Source: Streptomyces plumbidurans (GTDB lineage Bacteria; Actinomycetota; Actinomycetes; Streptomycetales; Streptomycetaceae). From it: a DNA stretch of 64,000 nt. The stretch spans positions 62,001 through 126,000 of the forward strand of contig NZ_JAFJSY010000010.1 in NCBI RefSeq assembly GCF_019857225.1, in the 5' to 3' direction. Below are positions 26,202 through 35,152 of the stretch, piece after piece (the first letter of the stretch is position 1; each line of letters begins with the position of its first letter). The notes beneath the pieces were generated by a model, which was given only the letters and a program-made list of their open reading frames with translations, was not told the DNA's origin and did not search any database. The position numbers and the translations under genes are program-made.

Positions 26202-29200
26202 CTACATCGGCGTAGTCACCGTGACGTGCTCTCCCGTGCCCAGGTGGAGCATGCCCTTGCCCGGGGTGATCGGGCCGCCGACCATGCTGCGGTTGGTGCG
26301 GATGCCGATGAGCTCGCCGGAGCCGGACTCCTGGGGCGAGAGCAGGATGCCGCGACGGGCCTTCTTGGCGTCGACCTGCCAGCCGGAGAAGCCCTCGCAG
26401 ATCTCGTCCTCGTCGCCCGCGATGACGACCGCGAGACCCTCCTCGGTGCCGCGTTCGACGATGCGCTTGAAGACGTCCTCCGCGTCGCAGTCGTCGAGGA
26501 CCTCGGCGTCGTCGACGAGGACCACGACCGGGTCCTCCGGCTTGGCCGTGTCGACGAGTTCCGTCAGCTCGTCCTCGTCCACGTCACGGCCGGTGAAGAC
26601 CTTCAGCACGCCTTCCTGGCCGTCGAGTTCACGCAGCGGCGACGGGCGGGGCGCCGCGACGACGAGACGTACGCCCTTGGCGAGGTAGGAGCGGGCGAAG
26701 CTCAACAGCATGGTGGAGCGGCCGGACTTGGCCGGGCCGCCGATGACGAACGCCGGGACACCCTGGGCCAGATCGGGCCCGTAGGCGGCCAGTTCGTCGC
26801 CGCCGACGCCCGCGAGGGCCCACAGCGGGGCGGACGTCGTCGCCGGGTCGCGCATCGCCCACGCGTCCTCGAAGGAGATACGGCCGGGCAGCACATCGAC
26901 GCGGAAGGGGCGCAGTGGGCGCGGGACGGAGGCGTCCCGGGCGGCCGCGGCCTCGCCGATCGCGACCAGCGCGGCGTTCTGGCCCTGGCCCGTGGTGTCC
27001 TCGGCGAGCAGCGCGAACTGCGTCTCCGCGGCGGTCTCGGCACGGAACGCGCGACCCGGCGGGATCTCCTCGGGCACCTTGCGGGCATTGATGTCCAGCA
27101 TCGAGAAGTCGGCCCGGTCGGCCAGCCGCAGACCGTACTTGTCCTCGGTGAGGGAGGAGATGCGGCCCGCGAGGAGCTGGCGGTCACCGGTGATGACGAC
27201 ATGGATGCCGACGCTGGCGCCCTCACGCATCATCGCCATGATCTGGTCGGTCAGATCACCGTGGTTGTGCTCGCCGAGCGTGGGCAGCCAACCCTCCCAG
27301 CGGTCCAGCAGGACGACGATGTGCGGCAGCCGCTCCTCCGCCGCGACGGCGGCGCGCTGCTCGCCGATGTCGGCGAAACCGCGGTCGGCGAGCAGTTCCT
27401 GACGGCGGCTCAGCTCGCCGGACAGCCGGCCGACCAGCCGCTCGACCCGCTCCAGCTGGTTGCGGCTGACGACCGCGCCGCAGTGCGGCAGCCGGGTCAC
27501 CGCGTTCAGGGCGCCGTTGCCGCAGTCGATGCCGTAGATGTGCACGTCCGCACAGGAGTTGGTGCGGGCCAGCGAGCCCGCGATGGTGCGCAGCACCTGC
27601 GAGCGGCCGGTGCGCGGGGCACCGGCGAGGATGAGGTGGCCGAAGGTCGCGAAGTCGACGGCCACCGGGCGGCGGGCCTGGTCGGCGGGCAGGTCCTCGA
27701 TGCCGTACGGGGCGGCGGGCAGCGCACCCTGGCTCTGCGGGACCGGGACCTCGTCCAGCAGCAGCGTCTCGTCCAGCGCGGGCAGCCACGGGGAGTGCTG
27801 CGCCGGGATGCCGAGGGCCGTGTTGGCCTCCCGGACGGCGTCGACCAGGACCTTGAGGTCGGTGATCTCGTCGTCCTCGCGCGCCTCGGACTTGGGCTTG
27901 GTGAGCGCGGCCCGGCCCAGGTCCTGCCAGGACAGCGGACCGGCCCACGGCGCGAGCGTCGCCGGGTCGGCGGCACCGGGCCTGCGGCCACCGACGCGGC
28001 CCGACTGGAACGGGACCAGCGAGGCGTGCCCGAGGCGGACGTAGGCACGGCCCGGTGTGCTCTTCGCGATGTGCCCGGCGTCGGGCGCGTCGATGACGTC
28101 GGTCGACTCACCGGCGTCGGTCACGCGCAGCGCGATACGGAGGTTGGTGTTGGCGCGGATCTCGGGGGAGACGACGCCGGACGGCCGCTGGGTGGCCAGC
28201 AGCAGGTGGATGCCGAGCGAACGGCCACGCTGGGCGATGTTGACCAGACCCGTCACGAAGTCCGGCAGGTCGCGCACCATCGAGGCGAACTCGTCGATGA
28301 CGATGAGCAGTCGGGGCACCGGCGGGTGGGAGGGATCCCGCTTCACCAGGTCCTGGTAGTCCTCGATGTCCTTGGCGTCGGCGGCGGCGAGGATGTGCTC
28401 GCGCCGCTTGAGCTCGGCGCCCAGCGACTCCAGGGCGCGCTCGACGAGATGGGCGTCCAGGTCGGTGACCATGCCGACGGTGTGCGGCAGCTTCACACAG
28501 TCCTTGAACGCCGAGCCGCCCTTGTAGTCGACGAGCACGAACGTCATGTTCTCGGGCGTGTTGGCGACCGCGAGCGCCGCGACGATGGTCTGCAGCAGCT
28601 CCGACTTGCCGGAACCCGTCGTACCGGCGATCAGACCGTGCGGCCCGTCCCGGCGCAGGTCGATGCCGAACGCACCGTCGTACGACTCGCCGATGACGGC
28701 CATCGTCGACTGGCCGCCCATCCGCCACCGCGCCGCGATCGCGTCACGCGTCGGCGGCTCCAGCTGGAGCACGTCGAGGAGCCGGCTGGAGCCGGGCAGT
28801 GCGGAGTCCTCGGTCTCGCCGCTGATGTCGCGCAGCGGGGACAGGGAGCGGGCGAGCCGGGCGCACCAGGCCGGGGAGACGAAGTCCGGCCGTACGTTCT
28901 TCTTGCGCAGCGCGCCGGTCTGCTCGACACGCAGCCGCAACTCCGGGACGGCCTTGGTGTGTTCGTCCGCCTGCTGGGCGGCGGGATGCCAGGCCTGGAA
29001 GGAGGGGAAGCCGCCGGCCGACTGCTGGGCGGCGGGAGTGAGGGACTTGCTGTTCTCGGCCGCGGGCCGCGGCTCGGCGACGACGAAGGCCTGGCACTCG
29101 CCGGGCAGGAAGCGCTCCTCCTCGTCCAGGCAGAGCGCGTAGATGGCGACCGCCGGGCCCTCCCGCAGCAGTCGTACGACACCGGGCATGGACCGAAGCC

Positions 29201-30809
29201 GCCGCGAGCCGTCCCAGACGACGACGATGTCCGGGTCGGAGAAGGCCGGTCCGTCGTTCTTGCCCCGCCCGCCCTGCTGGAGGGCCTTCTGCCGGGCGTC
29301 GAGCAGCTGCGTCAGCTCGCCGACGCGCGCGGCCACGGTCTCGGAGTCCGTGCCGATCAGGATGTTGACGTCCTGGCCGCTCGCCGGACGGGCGTGCGGC
29401 AGCCAGCGCACCCAGTCCCAGCGCTGGTCGGCCTCGTTGTCGGTCAGGACGTAGAACTGCACGTCCATCGGGCTGTGCAGGACGGCGGTCTGGGCGACGG
29501 CCCAGCGGCCGAGGGCGGGCGCGGAGTCGCCGGGGCCCGCGACGCCGATGACACCGAGTTCCCGCAGGGGCAGCGCCACGGGGGCGTCCTCGATGTACCA
29601 GCGGACCTTGCGCTTGTGCTCGTCCTGCTCGGGGTCGTCGAGCTCCACCTCGGAGGGGACACGGCCGGTGCCGAAGCGCAGGAGGAGATGGTCGGCGTCG
29701 GTACGTCTGCGCTCCCACAGCCGGGTGCGCGGGCCGGTGGCGGTGGCGAGGACGGCGGCGGGGTCGGGGACGGCCTGGCGGCGGTCCGTCCGCTCGGTGA
29801 CCAGCGCCTCCTGCGCGTCCTTCTCGATCCGCTCCTTGTGCTCCTGGTACTCCTTGCGCTGCTTGGCGTGCGACTTCCGGCCGTGCTTCTTGTCCATGAA
29901 GTAGTTGCCGAACAGCATGACCGGGCTCATCACGGCCATGATCAGGTAGTACCAGCGGTGGAACATGAACACGGACACCACGGCGCCGACCAGCGGCAGC
30001 AGCGCCATCAGCCAGGGCAGCGGACGTGCCTCGTAGTCGCCGGGCGGGTTCGGCAGCGAGAACGACGTCTGCCGCTCGGCGGGCCGCAGCCGCGGGGGCC
30101 GGTTGTAGTCGAGACCGGCGCCGTCGTCGGACCACTTGAGGGCGGCGTTGGGCGGGGAGTAGGGGGCGAGCTCCAACAGGGTGTTGCCGAGCCCGAGTTG
30201 GCCGCCCAGCGGCCAGTCGCCGCCGTCGAACTCCTCGCCGTCCAGACGGGGGGAGTCCTGATCGCCGGAGGTCTTGCCGGAGTTCTCGCCGGTGTGATCG
30301 CCGCTGTTCTCGATGCCGTGCAGGGCGACCTGGCAGGCGCCGTCGATGGCGATGGAGAGCGTGGCGGCGCGGGCGGGGAGCTCCGGGTCGTCGATACGGA
30401 TGTGGTCGGCGGGGCCGTTGCCGATGTCGTACCGCCCCACGCCCAGCCGGTGCAGGGCGCCGGCGGCCGGCCCGCCCGCCACCCGGAGCTCGACGACGCC
30501 GGTGGGCTCGCCGAGGATGCATCCGGCGGGGTCGTGCAGGCTGACGACGACGCCGTCGCGCAGCGGTGAGCCGACGACGGTGGCCGAGGGGTCGACGGCG
30601 TATCCGTCGACGTAGGCCAGGGGGGAGCCGGAGCCGCCGGCACCGCCGCGATGCGCGCCGATCGGGATGATCTGCGCACTGTCGCCCAGGCCGACGTGGC
30701 GCGCCAGCTCCTGGGCGATGTCACCGACGGTGGACTCCGGATCGGCGTCGAGCACCACGTCGGCGCTGGCACCCCCGAGAGGGTCGACGACGGTCAGACT
30801 CAGGCGCAC
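26202..30809 (-). CDS. eccC: Type VII secretion FtsK/SpoIIIE ATPase, EccC/EssC-like
   Basis: The 1535-residue motor protein has, in order, an N-terminal ubiquitin-like or FHA-like part (to about 200), two membrane helices at about 262-304, and three FtsK/SpoIIIE ATPase domains. Walker A loops are GTTGSGKS (about 728), GAPRTGRS (about 1062) and GGPAKSGRS (about 1355). The first is canonical; the second and third have Arg in place of the P-loop Lys, so they may bind ATP weakly. The N-terminal layout recalls EssC of Firmicutes more than the split mycobacterial EccC. It would drive export of WXG100 proteins. EccB, EccD, EccE and mycosin genes are absent from the window. The GTG start has GGGGGA upstream. 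Confidence 0.9.
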   Translation of the reverse strand: MRLSLTVVDPLGGASADVVLDADPESTVGDIAQELARHVGLGDSAQIIPIGAHRGGAGGSGSPLAYVDGYAVDPSATVVGSPLRDGVVVSLHDPAGCILGEPTGVVELRVAGGPAAGALHRLGVGRYDIGNGPADHIRIDDPELPARAATLSIAIDGACQVALHGIENSGDHTGENSGKTSGDQDSPRLDGEEFDGGDWPLGGQLGLGNTLLELAPYSPPNAALKWSDDGAGLDYNRPPRLRPAERQTSFSLPNPPGDYEARPLPWLMALLPLVGAVVSVFMFHRWYYLIMAVMSPVMLFGNYFMDKKHGRKSHAKQRKEYQEHKERIEKDAQEALVTERTDRRQAVPDPAAVLATATGPRTRLWERRRTDADHLLLRFGTGRVPSEVELDDPEQDEHKRKVRWYIEDAPVALPLRELGVIGVAGPGDSAPALGRWAVAQTAVLHSPMDVQFYVLTDNEADQRWDWVRWLPHARPASGQDVNILIGTDSETVAARVGELTQLLDARQKALQQGGRGKNDGPAFSDPDIVVVWDGSRRLRSMPGVVRLLREGPAVAIYALCLDEEERFLPGECQAFVVAEPRPAAENSKSLTPAAQQSAGGFPSFQAWHPAAQQADEHTKAVPELRLRVEQTGALRKKNVRPDFVSPAWCARLARSLSPLRDISGETEDSALPGSSRLLDVLQLEPPTRDAIAARWRMGGQSTMAVIGESYDGAFGIDLRRDGPHGLIAGTTGSGKSELLQTIVAALAVANTPENMTFVLVDYKGGSAFKDCVKLPHTVGMVTDLDAHLVERALESLGAELKRREHILAAADAKDIEDYQDLVKRDPSHPPVPRLLIVIDEFASMVRDLPDFVTGLVNIAQRGRSLGIHLLLATQRPSGVVSPEIRANTNLRIALRVTDAGESTDVIDAPDAGHIAKSTPGRAYVRLGHASLVPFQSGRVGGRRPGAADPATLAPWAGPLSWQDLGRAALTKPKSEAREDDEITDLKVLVDAVREANTALGIPAQHSPWLPALDETLLLDEVPVPQSQGALPAAPYGIEDLPADQARRPVAVDFATFGHLILAGAPRTGRSQVLRTIAGSLARTNSCADVHIYGIDCGNGALNAVTRLPHCGAVVSRNQLERVERLVGRLSGELSRRQELLADRGFADIGEQRAAVAAEERLPHIVVLLDRWEGWLPTLGEHNHGDLTDQIMAMMREGASVGIHVVITGDRQLLAGRISSLTEDKYGLRLADRADFSMLDINARKVPEEIPPGRAFRAETAAETQFALLAEDTTGQGQNAALVAIGEAAAARDASVPRPLRPFRVDVLPGRISFEDAWAMRDPATTSAPLWALAGVGGDELAAYGPDLAQGVPAFVIGGPAKSGRSTMLLSFARSYLAKGVRLVVAAPRPSPLRELDGQEGVLKVFTGRDVDEDELTELVDTAKPEDPVVVLVDDAEVLDDCDAEDVFKRIVERGTEEGLAVVIAGDEDEICEGFSGWQVDAKKARRGILLSPQESGSGELIGIRTNRSMVGGPITPGKGMLHLGTGEHVTVTTPM

Positions 30810-30833
30810 GCTACGTCCCCCAACACACCGAGA

Positions 30834-30891
30834 CCACTGAAGGCAGCGGGACCACCGACCACAGTGGGACCCGTACCACTGACCACAGTGG
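30834..30891. promoter_or_regulatory. Array of three 16-base palindromes upstream of eccC
   Basis: Three sites fit CCACTG-N4-CAGTGG: CCACTG-AAGG-CAGCGG at 30834-30849, CCACCG-ACCA-CAGTGG at 30852-30867 and the perfect CCACTG-ACCA-CAGTGG at 30876-30891. A further half-site, CACAGTGA, follows at 30902-30909. They start 25 bases upstream of the eccC start. Repeated dyads of one type strongly suggest a dimeric regulator binding cooperatively, which is not identified here. Confidence 0.6.
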
Positions 30892-30986
30892 AGTCATCCA
30901 ACACAGTGAGAGTGACCTTAGCCGCCCATGCTTTCCCGGATGCAACGGGATGTGTGCCGGTTCACGAATCCCTCTCATGAGGGCCC

Positions 30987-31048
30987 TGTGGCCCCACGGG
31001 CCACACCCGTAAGATCTTTGCTCATGCGGACGGTCGTCGGACGACCGT
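30987..31048 (+). promoter_or_regulatory. WXG100 promoter region with two perfect palindromes
   Basis: TGTGGCCC-CAC-GGGCCACA (30987-31005) and ACGGTCGTC-G-GACGACCGT (31030-31048) are perfect inverted repeats. Between them TAAGAT (31010-31015) looks like a -10 box. The first could be an operator and the second a leader hairpin or a second operator. The rest of the 302-base gap between eccC and the WXG100 gene carries the eccC operator array and no gene. Confidence 0.45.
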
Positions 31049-31111
31049 GGACCCGCACGAACAGCGCCACGGGGGAAGGCCCTGCGGCCACATGAACGGG
31101 AGGGAGCCGTC

Positions 31112-31414
31112 ATGGCAGGCAAAGACACGGACCTTACATATGCCGAGATGGAAAAGGTCGCGGGTGACCTGATCAAGGACATGCACGACCTGGAAGACAA
31201 GATCAAGAACGTCGAGAAGCGCGTCAGCGCGCTGGTGGAGAACGGCTTCACCACCCAGAAGGCCTCCGGAGCCTACGACGACTCCATCAAGACCTTCACC
31301 AAGGGTGCGTCGAAGACCATCCAGGGCCTGCACGGCCTGTCCGACTTCCTGAAGAAGGCCAAGGAAGCGTACGAGAACCTGGACGAGCAGCTGGCCAAGC
31401 AGGCCAAGAGCTAG
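31112..31414 (+). CDS. WXG100-family type VII secretion protein (EsxA-like)
   Basis: The 100-residue, all-helical protein has the size and two-helix hairpin of WXG100 proteins. The central turn reads ENGF in place of WXG, and the C-terminal part is YENLDEQLAKQAKS. It has a strong ribosome site (GGGAGGGAG). It is divergent from the EccC-like motor gene and is probably its principal small substrate. No second esx gene is adjacent, so it may act as a homodimer. Confidence 0.8.
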   Translation: MAGKDTDLTYAEMEKVAGDLIKDMHDLEDKIKNVEKRVSALVENGFTTQKASGAYDDSIKTFTKGASKTIQGLHGLSDFLKKAKEAYENLDEQLAKQAKS

Positions 31415-31420
31415 GTCTTG

Positions 31421-32188
31421 TCACTCGGCTGAGGGTTCGTGGGGCGTCTCCGGGGTTGGGTTCCGGGGGCGCCCCACCGCTCTGCCGCCGTCGGGCAGCT
31501 CCTCCAGCGGATCGGCGAAAGACACCGTACGGAGGATGGCGCCCATCATGTCGATGAAGCGGGGCCAGTACTCCACAGCCGCCGTGAAGAGGGTGAATAC
31601 GGCCGTGAACGGGCCGGTGGGAAACGGGACATGAACCTGGATCTGTGCGGTCACGAGATCCGTCGCCTCACCGCTCACCGTCACTTCCGGGTTCAGCCAG
31701 AGCTGACGCCAGGTGACGCAGGAGACCGCAGGGCCGCACGGCAGATCCAGCCATTGGACTTCGTCGTGTGGGTCGGTGGAGAGGGTCGCGAGAATCCCCT
31801 GCGCGACCACGTCAACCTCACCGTCGCTCTGGTCGGTGGGCACGGCGGCCAGAGTGAAAACGCATTGGGCCGCACCGTTGGAGAGGTCATGCCTGACCGC
31901 GTCCCCGTCCGGTGTCAGCTCCTCTTCGGACGTGGAGAACAGCCCCATCGCAGCGTAGGAGACGCCCGTGTCCTCCATGAGTTCTGCGATCGCCGTGAAG
32001 TAGGGGGCGGCTGGATCCCACACGGCTTCGTCGCCGCGGGAATACAGCTCTCGTACGAAGGAATCGGCTAGTTGTGCTCGTTCGTCCGGAGTGGCGGCCA
32101 GTGGGAGCGCGAAGAACCCTTCAGGAGCGAGGAACCATATCGGCGGGGGCTCGGTGGTTGAAGGGGCGAGTGGTACGGGTGACGTCAT
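31421..32188 (-). CDS. LPCGPAV-motif protein, putative PsbP/Mog1-like fold
   Basis: The 255-residue protein has the motif WLDLPCGPAVSCVTWR followed by QIQVHVPFPTGPFTAVFTL and a C-terminal helix. At least four related proteins in the window share this plan (36080 fragment, 43989, 44627, 56561). The order of strands and final helix resembles PsbP/Mog1/DUF1795 proteins; this fold call is mine. It is the last gene of a leftward cluster with a WXG-like partner, an effector-like protein and a PH-like protein. I infer a cytoplasmic chaperone or adaptor role. No signal peptide is seen. Confidence 0.6.
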   Translation of the reverse strand: MTSPVPLAPSTTEPPPIWFLAPEGFFALPLAATPDERAQLADSFVRELYSRGDEAVWDPAAPYFTAIAELMEDTGVSYAAMGLFSTSEEELTPDGDAVRHDLSNGAAQCVFTLAAVPTDQSDGEVDVVAQGILATLSTDPHDEVQWLDLPCGPAVSCVTWRQLWLNPEVTVSGEATDLVTAQIQVHVPFPTGPFTAVFTLFTAAVEYWPRFIDMMGAILRTVSFADPLEELPDGGRAVGRPRNPTPETPHEPSAE

Positions 32189-32232
32189 CAGGGTGGACCG
32201 TTCAGGGCGTGGTGGTGTGGGTCGAAGGGGGG

Positions 32233-33150
32233 TCAGAAGTCCTCGGGAAGAAAGTCGTCGATATCGACTTTTCGCCCAGAGGTGTCCATGGTCATGGTTA
32301 CTTCCGAAGCCCCGAAGGCCGACGTGAAGTTGCTCGGCAGAAGGATATCCACGCGCATTCGACCAGTCGGATTTCTGGCGACGATGGGCGAGACGGGTTC
32401 CGGCATCTGATGCTGTGCGGCGAAGTCTTCAACGGTTGCCCGCTGTTGCGGAGTCAGTGACTCCAGAGGGATCAGCTCGCGCGGCGGTACCAGATACCGC
32501 ATGAGTGAAGCACGCCAGACGGAACTCAGCCTACACCACGAGCCGTCCACAAACTGGACCTTAAAATCATACCCGTCCTTGAAGTTTTTGAGCTCAATGC
32601 TCTGGATGTTGGAACGGGGGCATTCCCAGAGCAATTCGTCGTCGATCAGCTCCAGATTCTTCTTGTGATAAGGAAGGCCCACGACCACCAGCCTGCGGCT
32701 GGTGACGATCAGGTGAGTGCGGTAGTGCTTCTCGTCCGCGCGCCCGGGGTCCAGCTGCCAGGGAAGAGTCCGTGCGAGGGTGCCGGCCTCGGCCCACATG
32801 ACAGGAAAGTCGTCCACCTCATCGGCCGGCTCGTCCGGGGTGCGTGAACCCTTGCTTTTGGCGTGTCCGCCGCCGCTGATGTTGCCCCCGGCGGAGCTGA
32901 GAAAGGCCAGGATGGCCGCGCCCACGGCCATCGCGGCGGCCTTCAAGGATGTGTGGGCCGCCACGCTGCCCGTGGAGCGGGCCGTGTAGGAAGGGCCCTC
33001 GGGCCACCCCGGCAAATCGTGCTGAATGTCGTTGCGCTGAGGGTCACGGAACCAACGCATACCCCTGACACGAGTCGCAGCGCCGGTGGCGAAGGCCACG
33101 GGGGCGCGGGAAAGAAGCATTTCCCTCGGTTCGGGCTGCCAAATCTTCAT
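32233..33150 (-). CDS. PH/GRAM-like domain protein, paralogue 1
   Basis: The 305-residue protein belongs to a three-member family in this window (also 35153 and 39419). Shared features are an N-terminal segment ending MRWFRDPQRNDIQ and GWPEGPSYTARSTG, one hydrophobic helix (about 75-95), DFPVMWAEAGTLARTLPWQLDP, and a core of TSRRLVVVGLPYHKK, PRSNIQSIEL and VQFVDGSWCRL that looks like a bacterial PH or GRAM domain. It may bind membranes or other partners. The ATG at 33150 is set by alignment to the paralogues. It lies between the effector-like and LPCGPAV genes. Confidence 0.6.
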   Translation of the reverse strand: MKIWQPEPREMLLSRAPVAFATGAATRVRGMRWFRDPQRNDIQHDLPGWPEGPSYTARSTGSVAAHTSLKAAAMAVGAAILAFLSSAGGNISGGGHAKSKGSRTPDEPADEVDDFPVMWAEAGTLARTLPWQLDPGRADEKHYRTHLIVTSRRLVVVGLPYHKKNLELIDDELLWECPRSNIQSIELKNFKDGYDFKVQFVDGSWCRLSSVWRASLMRYLVPPRELIPLESLTPQQRATVEDFAAQHQMPEPVSPIVARNPTGRMRVDILLPSNFTSAFGASEVTMTMDTSGRKVDIDDFLPEDF

Positions 33151-33191
33151 TGCTCTACGGCCTTCCTCATACGGCACCCTTGTCCTTCCGG

Positions 33192-34454
33192 TCAGTCGCC
33201 GGAAACGGCCTGCGCAATAGGTGTGGCAATCTTGGGCGCGATCTTCATGCTGCCATCGATCGCCCTGCCCAGGCCGCTGATGGGATCCACACTGAACTTC
33301 GTGAACGTGTTGATGCCCTTCGTTCCCAGCCACTGACCTTCTCGATAGCCAGCATTGACCAGGCCTCCCATACGCGACGCCAACCCGCTGGTCTCATGTG
33401 AGATCTCGTAGACGGATCTGGACGATCCCCCGATTTTCACCAAACCGGCCTTGCCGATCCCACCGGACAGTCCCTTCGAAGCCTTTCCCATCGCGAACAG
33501 GATGCGCGACCTGCCCAGGCTCGTGTACTTGAACCCCGTACCGAGCAGCTTGGTGGTAGCTGATGCCGTCGCCTCGGCTGCCTCGGCGCTCTCGCCGGCG
33601 ACCTTGATTCCCTTGCCGAACATACCGATGCCGGGCATCAGGCCCAGCGCATCCGTACCGAGCGTCATCCAACTCACGTCCGCGCCTGCGGCCTTGGCGA
33701 TTCCGTGGGCCGCCAGGGCGAGCCCACTGCCGATCAGCGCGGCCGTGCCGAAGATGGCTGCGAGAGGAGGGAAGGGGAGCGTGACGATGGCCAGCATGCC
33801 CAGCACCGCCGTGATGTCGCTGAGCACGTCGCCGATCATCTTGATCAGGTCGGCATGGTCCTGGAGCCAGTCACCCGTGGCGTCCCACGCGTTCGCGATC
33901 CCGCTTCCGAGCTTGTCCCAGAACCCGGGCTCGTCCGGCGCGATGTCGCCGGCCTTGTCCAGCTCCTTGCTGATCTTGCGGGCGGCCTGCCGGTACTCCT
34001 CCTCCAGGTCGTGGACCCGTTGGATGACGCCGTCCACCGCGCTGGAGGCCTTGCCGAGTTCGTCGCTGCCCTTGCCGTCGCCCTTCTGGTCGGCTTTGGC
34101 CTGGGCATCCGCCTTGGCGCTGAGCTTCTCCCCGGCCTCCTTCTCCAGCCGGTCCGCTCGCTCCTGGAAGCCGTCCAGTTGGTTGGCCCAGTGATGCAGC
34201 GCGCGCGAGGCTTTGTCGAAGGAGTCGTGGCTCTTGCGGATGAGGGGGGTGACGTCCTGGCCGACGTAGTCGGTGAAGGCGATCGCGGTCTTGCCCTTCC
34301 AGGCGCCGCACTCGATCCGTTCCAGTTCGCTCAGCGCCGTGCCGAGTTCACCCGCGAGCTTGCCGATCTGTTTGGCGAGTTCGCGGGTGTCCTCCACGTT
34401 TCCCGGAGTGGGGTCCCAGCCGATGTGCGGGAACGCGGGCCGCTGCCCTGCCAC
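33192..34454 (-). CDS. WXG-domain type VII effector-like protein, module 1
   Basis: The 420-residue protein has an N-terminal helical WXG-like domain (about 1-170, with CGAWKGKTA as the turn), a coiled region, and a hydrophobic segment at about 213-250 (LGMLAIVTLPFPPLAAIFG). The C-terminal 130 residues are unlike known toxins to my eye and rich in Gly, Ser and Lys. The plan matches type VII substrates with an N-terminal targeting domain and variable C-terminus. It starts one base after the stop of the small WXG-like partner, indicating tight coupling. The GTG start is supported by AAGGA. Confidence 0.7.
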   Translation of the reverse strand: MAGQRPAFPHIGWDPTPGNVEDTRELAKQIGKLAGELGTALSELERIECGAWKGKTAIAFTDYVGQDVTPLIRKSHDSFDKASRALHHWANQLDGFQERADRLEKEAGEKLSAKADAQAKADQKGDGKGSDELGKASSAVDGVIQRVHDLEEEYRQAARKISKELDKAGDIAPDEPGFWDKLGSGIANAWDATGDWLQDHADLIKMIGDVLSDITAVLGMLAIVTLPFPPLAAIFGTAALIGSGLALAAHGIAKAAGADVSWMTLGTDALGLMPGIGMFGKGIKVAGESAEAAEATASATTKLLGTGFKYTSLGRSRILFAMGKASKGLSGGIGKAGLVKIGGSSRSVYEISHETSGLASRMGGLVNAGYREGQWLGTKGINTFTKFSVDPISGLGRAIDGSMKIAPKIATPIAQAVSGD

Positions 34455-34455
34455 G

Positions 34456-34758
34456 TCAGGTGTCCTTCTTCTTCGGAGCCTTGAGGGACTGGGCGAGGTC
34501 CAGGTCGAGCTTGCCGAAGCTCTCCCCGATCTTGTTGATCATCTTCACGGCACCCTGGGTGTGCTTGCCGAGCTGCTTGATCCCGTACGCCCAGTCGTCG
34601 GCGAAGTCGTGCACATCGTCGATGAGCTTGCCCTCGCCGACGGCAGAGGCGTCGGTTCCCTTGAGGGTGCGGCGGGCGGTCTCCATACGGTCGCTGATGG
34701 AGGAGAAGGTCTTCTTCAGATCCTGGAAAATCGTGTCTTCGAGGCGCAGGTCGCTCAT
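34456..34758 (-). CDS. Small WXG100-like partner protein, module 1
   Basis: The 100-residue helical protein has DDVHDFADDWAYGIKQLGKHTQGA in its middle (a DFADDW turn in place of WXG). The same pattern occurs in the proteins at 41411 (DDFADDWKKKRKQL) and 56130 (SDFESNWEDGRED). Each such gene is beside a larger WXG-domain gene, so I read it as a heterodimer partner that presents the effector to EccC. No clear ribosome site is seen. A promoter leader duplicated elsewhere lies about 100-230 bases upstream. Confidence 0.65.
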   Translation of the reverse strand: MSDLRLEDTIFQDLKKTFSSISDRMETARRTLKGTDASAVGEGKLIDDVHDFADDWAYGIKQLGKHTQGAVKMINKIGESFGKLDLDLAQSLKAPKKKDT

Positions 34759-34860
34759 GTCAGGTCCGGTCTCTACGCGAACGGATCACGCGTCCGCAGT
34801 CGCGGCGGGCGGGACAACGGCAGATTGCATGCGGCTCTTCACGGCGGACTCCCCCATGTA

Positions 34861-34990
34861 ACTGAAGTTCTACTAGAGCACGAACGTTATCCGCGGGGTT
34901 CCTGATTTCGCCAGGGCGAACTACACAGCGAACCGGCTCAATTCGGGCATAGTGGGCTTCATGGGTGTGGAGGACGTGTGTCGATCACGC
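34861..34990 (-). promoter_or_regulatory. Duplicated 130-base leader, copy 1
   Basis: These 130 bases align without gaps to 38208-38337, by eye about three quarters identical. Both copies lie upstream of leftward gene clusters. Conserved parts are the palindrome TTCGCCAGGGCGAA (34907-34920) and, on the minus strand, GGAACCCC-N2-GATA-N-CGT and GTGCTCT. The remainder of the 34759-35152 gap contains no supported gene. Confidence 0.55.
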
Positions 34991-35152
34991 TTGGTCCTAC
35001 CGCTGTACGCGGGCCGTGAGGTCGCGCCGGTTTGGCGGGATGCCGCACTGCCGACTCGGTCCGCCTGTGCGGTTCTGGGCTCGTGGAAAGGTGCCGTTCC
35101 GGAGCATGGCGAACAGCAACGGGAGCTGGGCCACCCTGTGCTGGCATTGCTG

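Noticed and set aside
26226..30569. A 1447-codon open frame on the plus strand opposite eccC
   Set aside because: Its product is low-complexity, rich in Arg, Gly, Asp and Val. It is the antisense shadow of the well-supported EccC-like gene, common in high-GC DNA.
26202..34758. A complete ESX locus
   Set aside because: Only the motor, a WXG100 protein and effector-like genes are present; no eccB, eccD, eccE or mycosin could be found on either strand.
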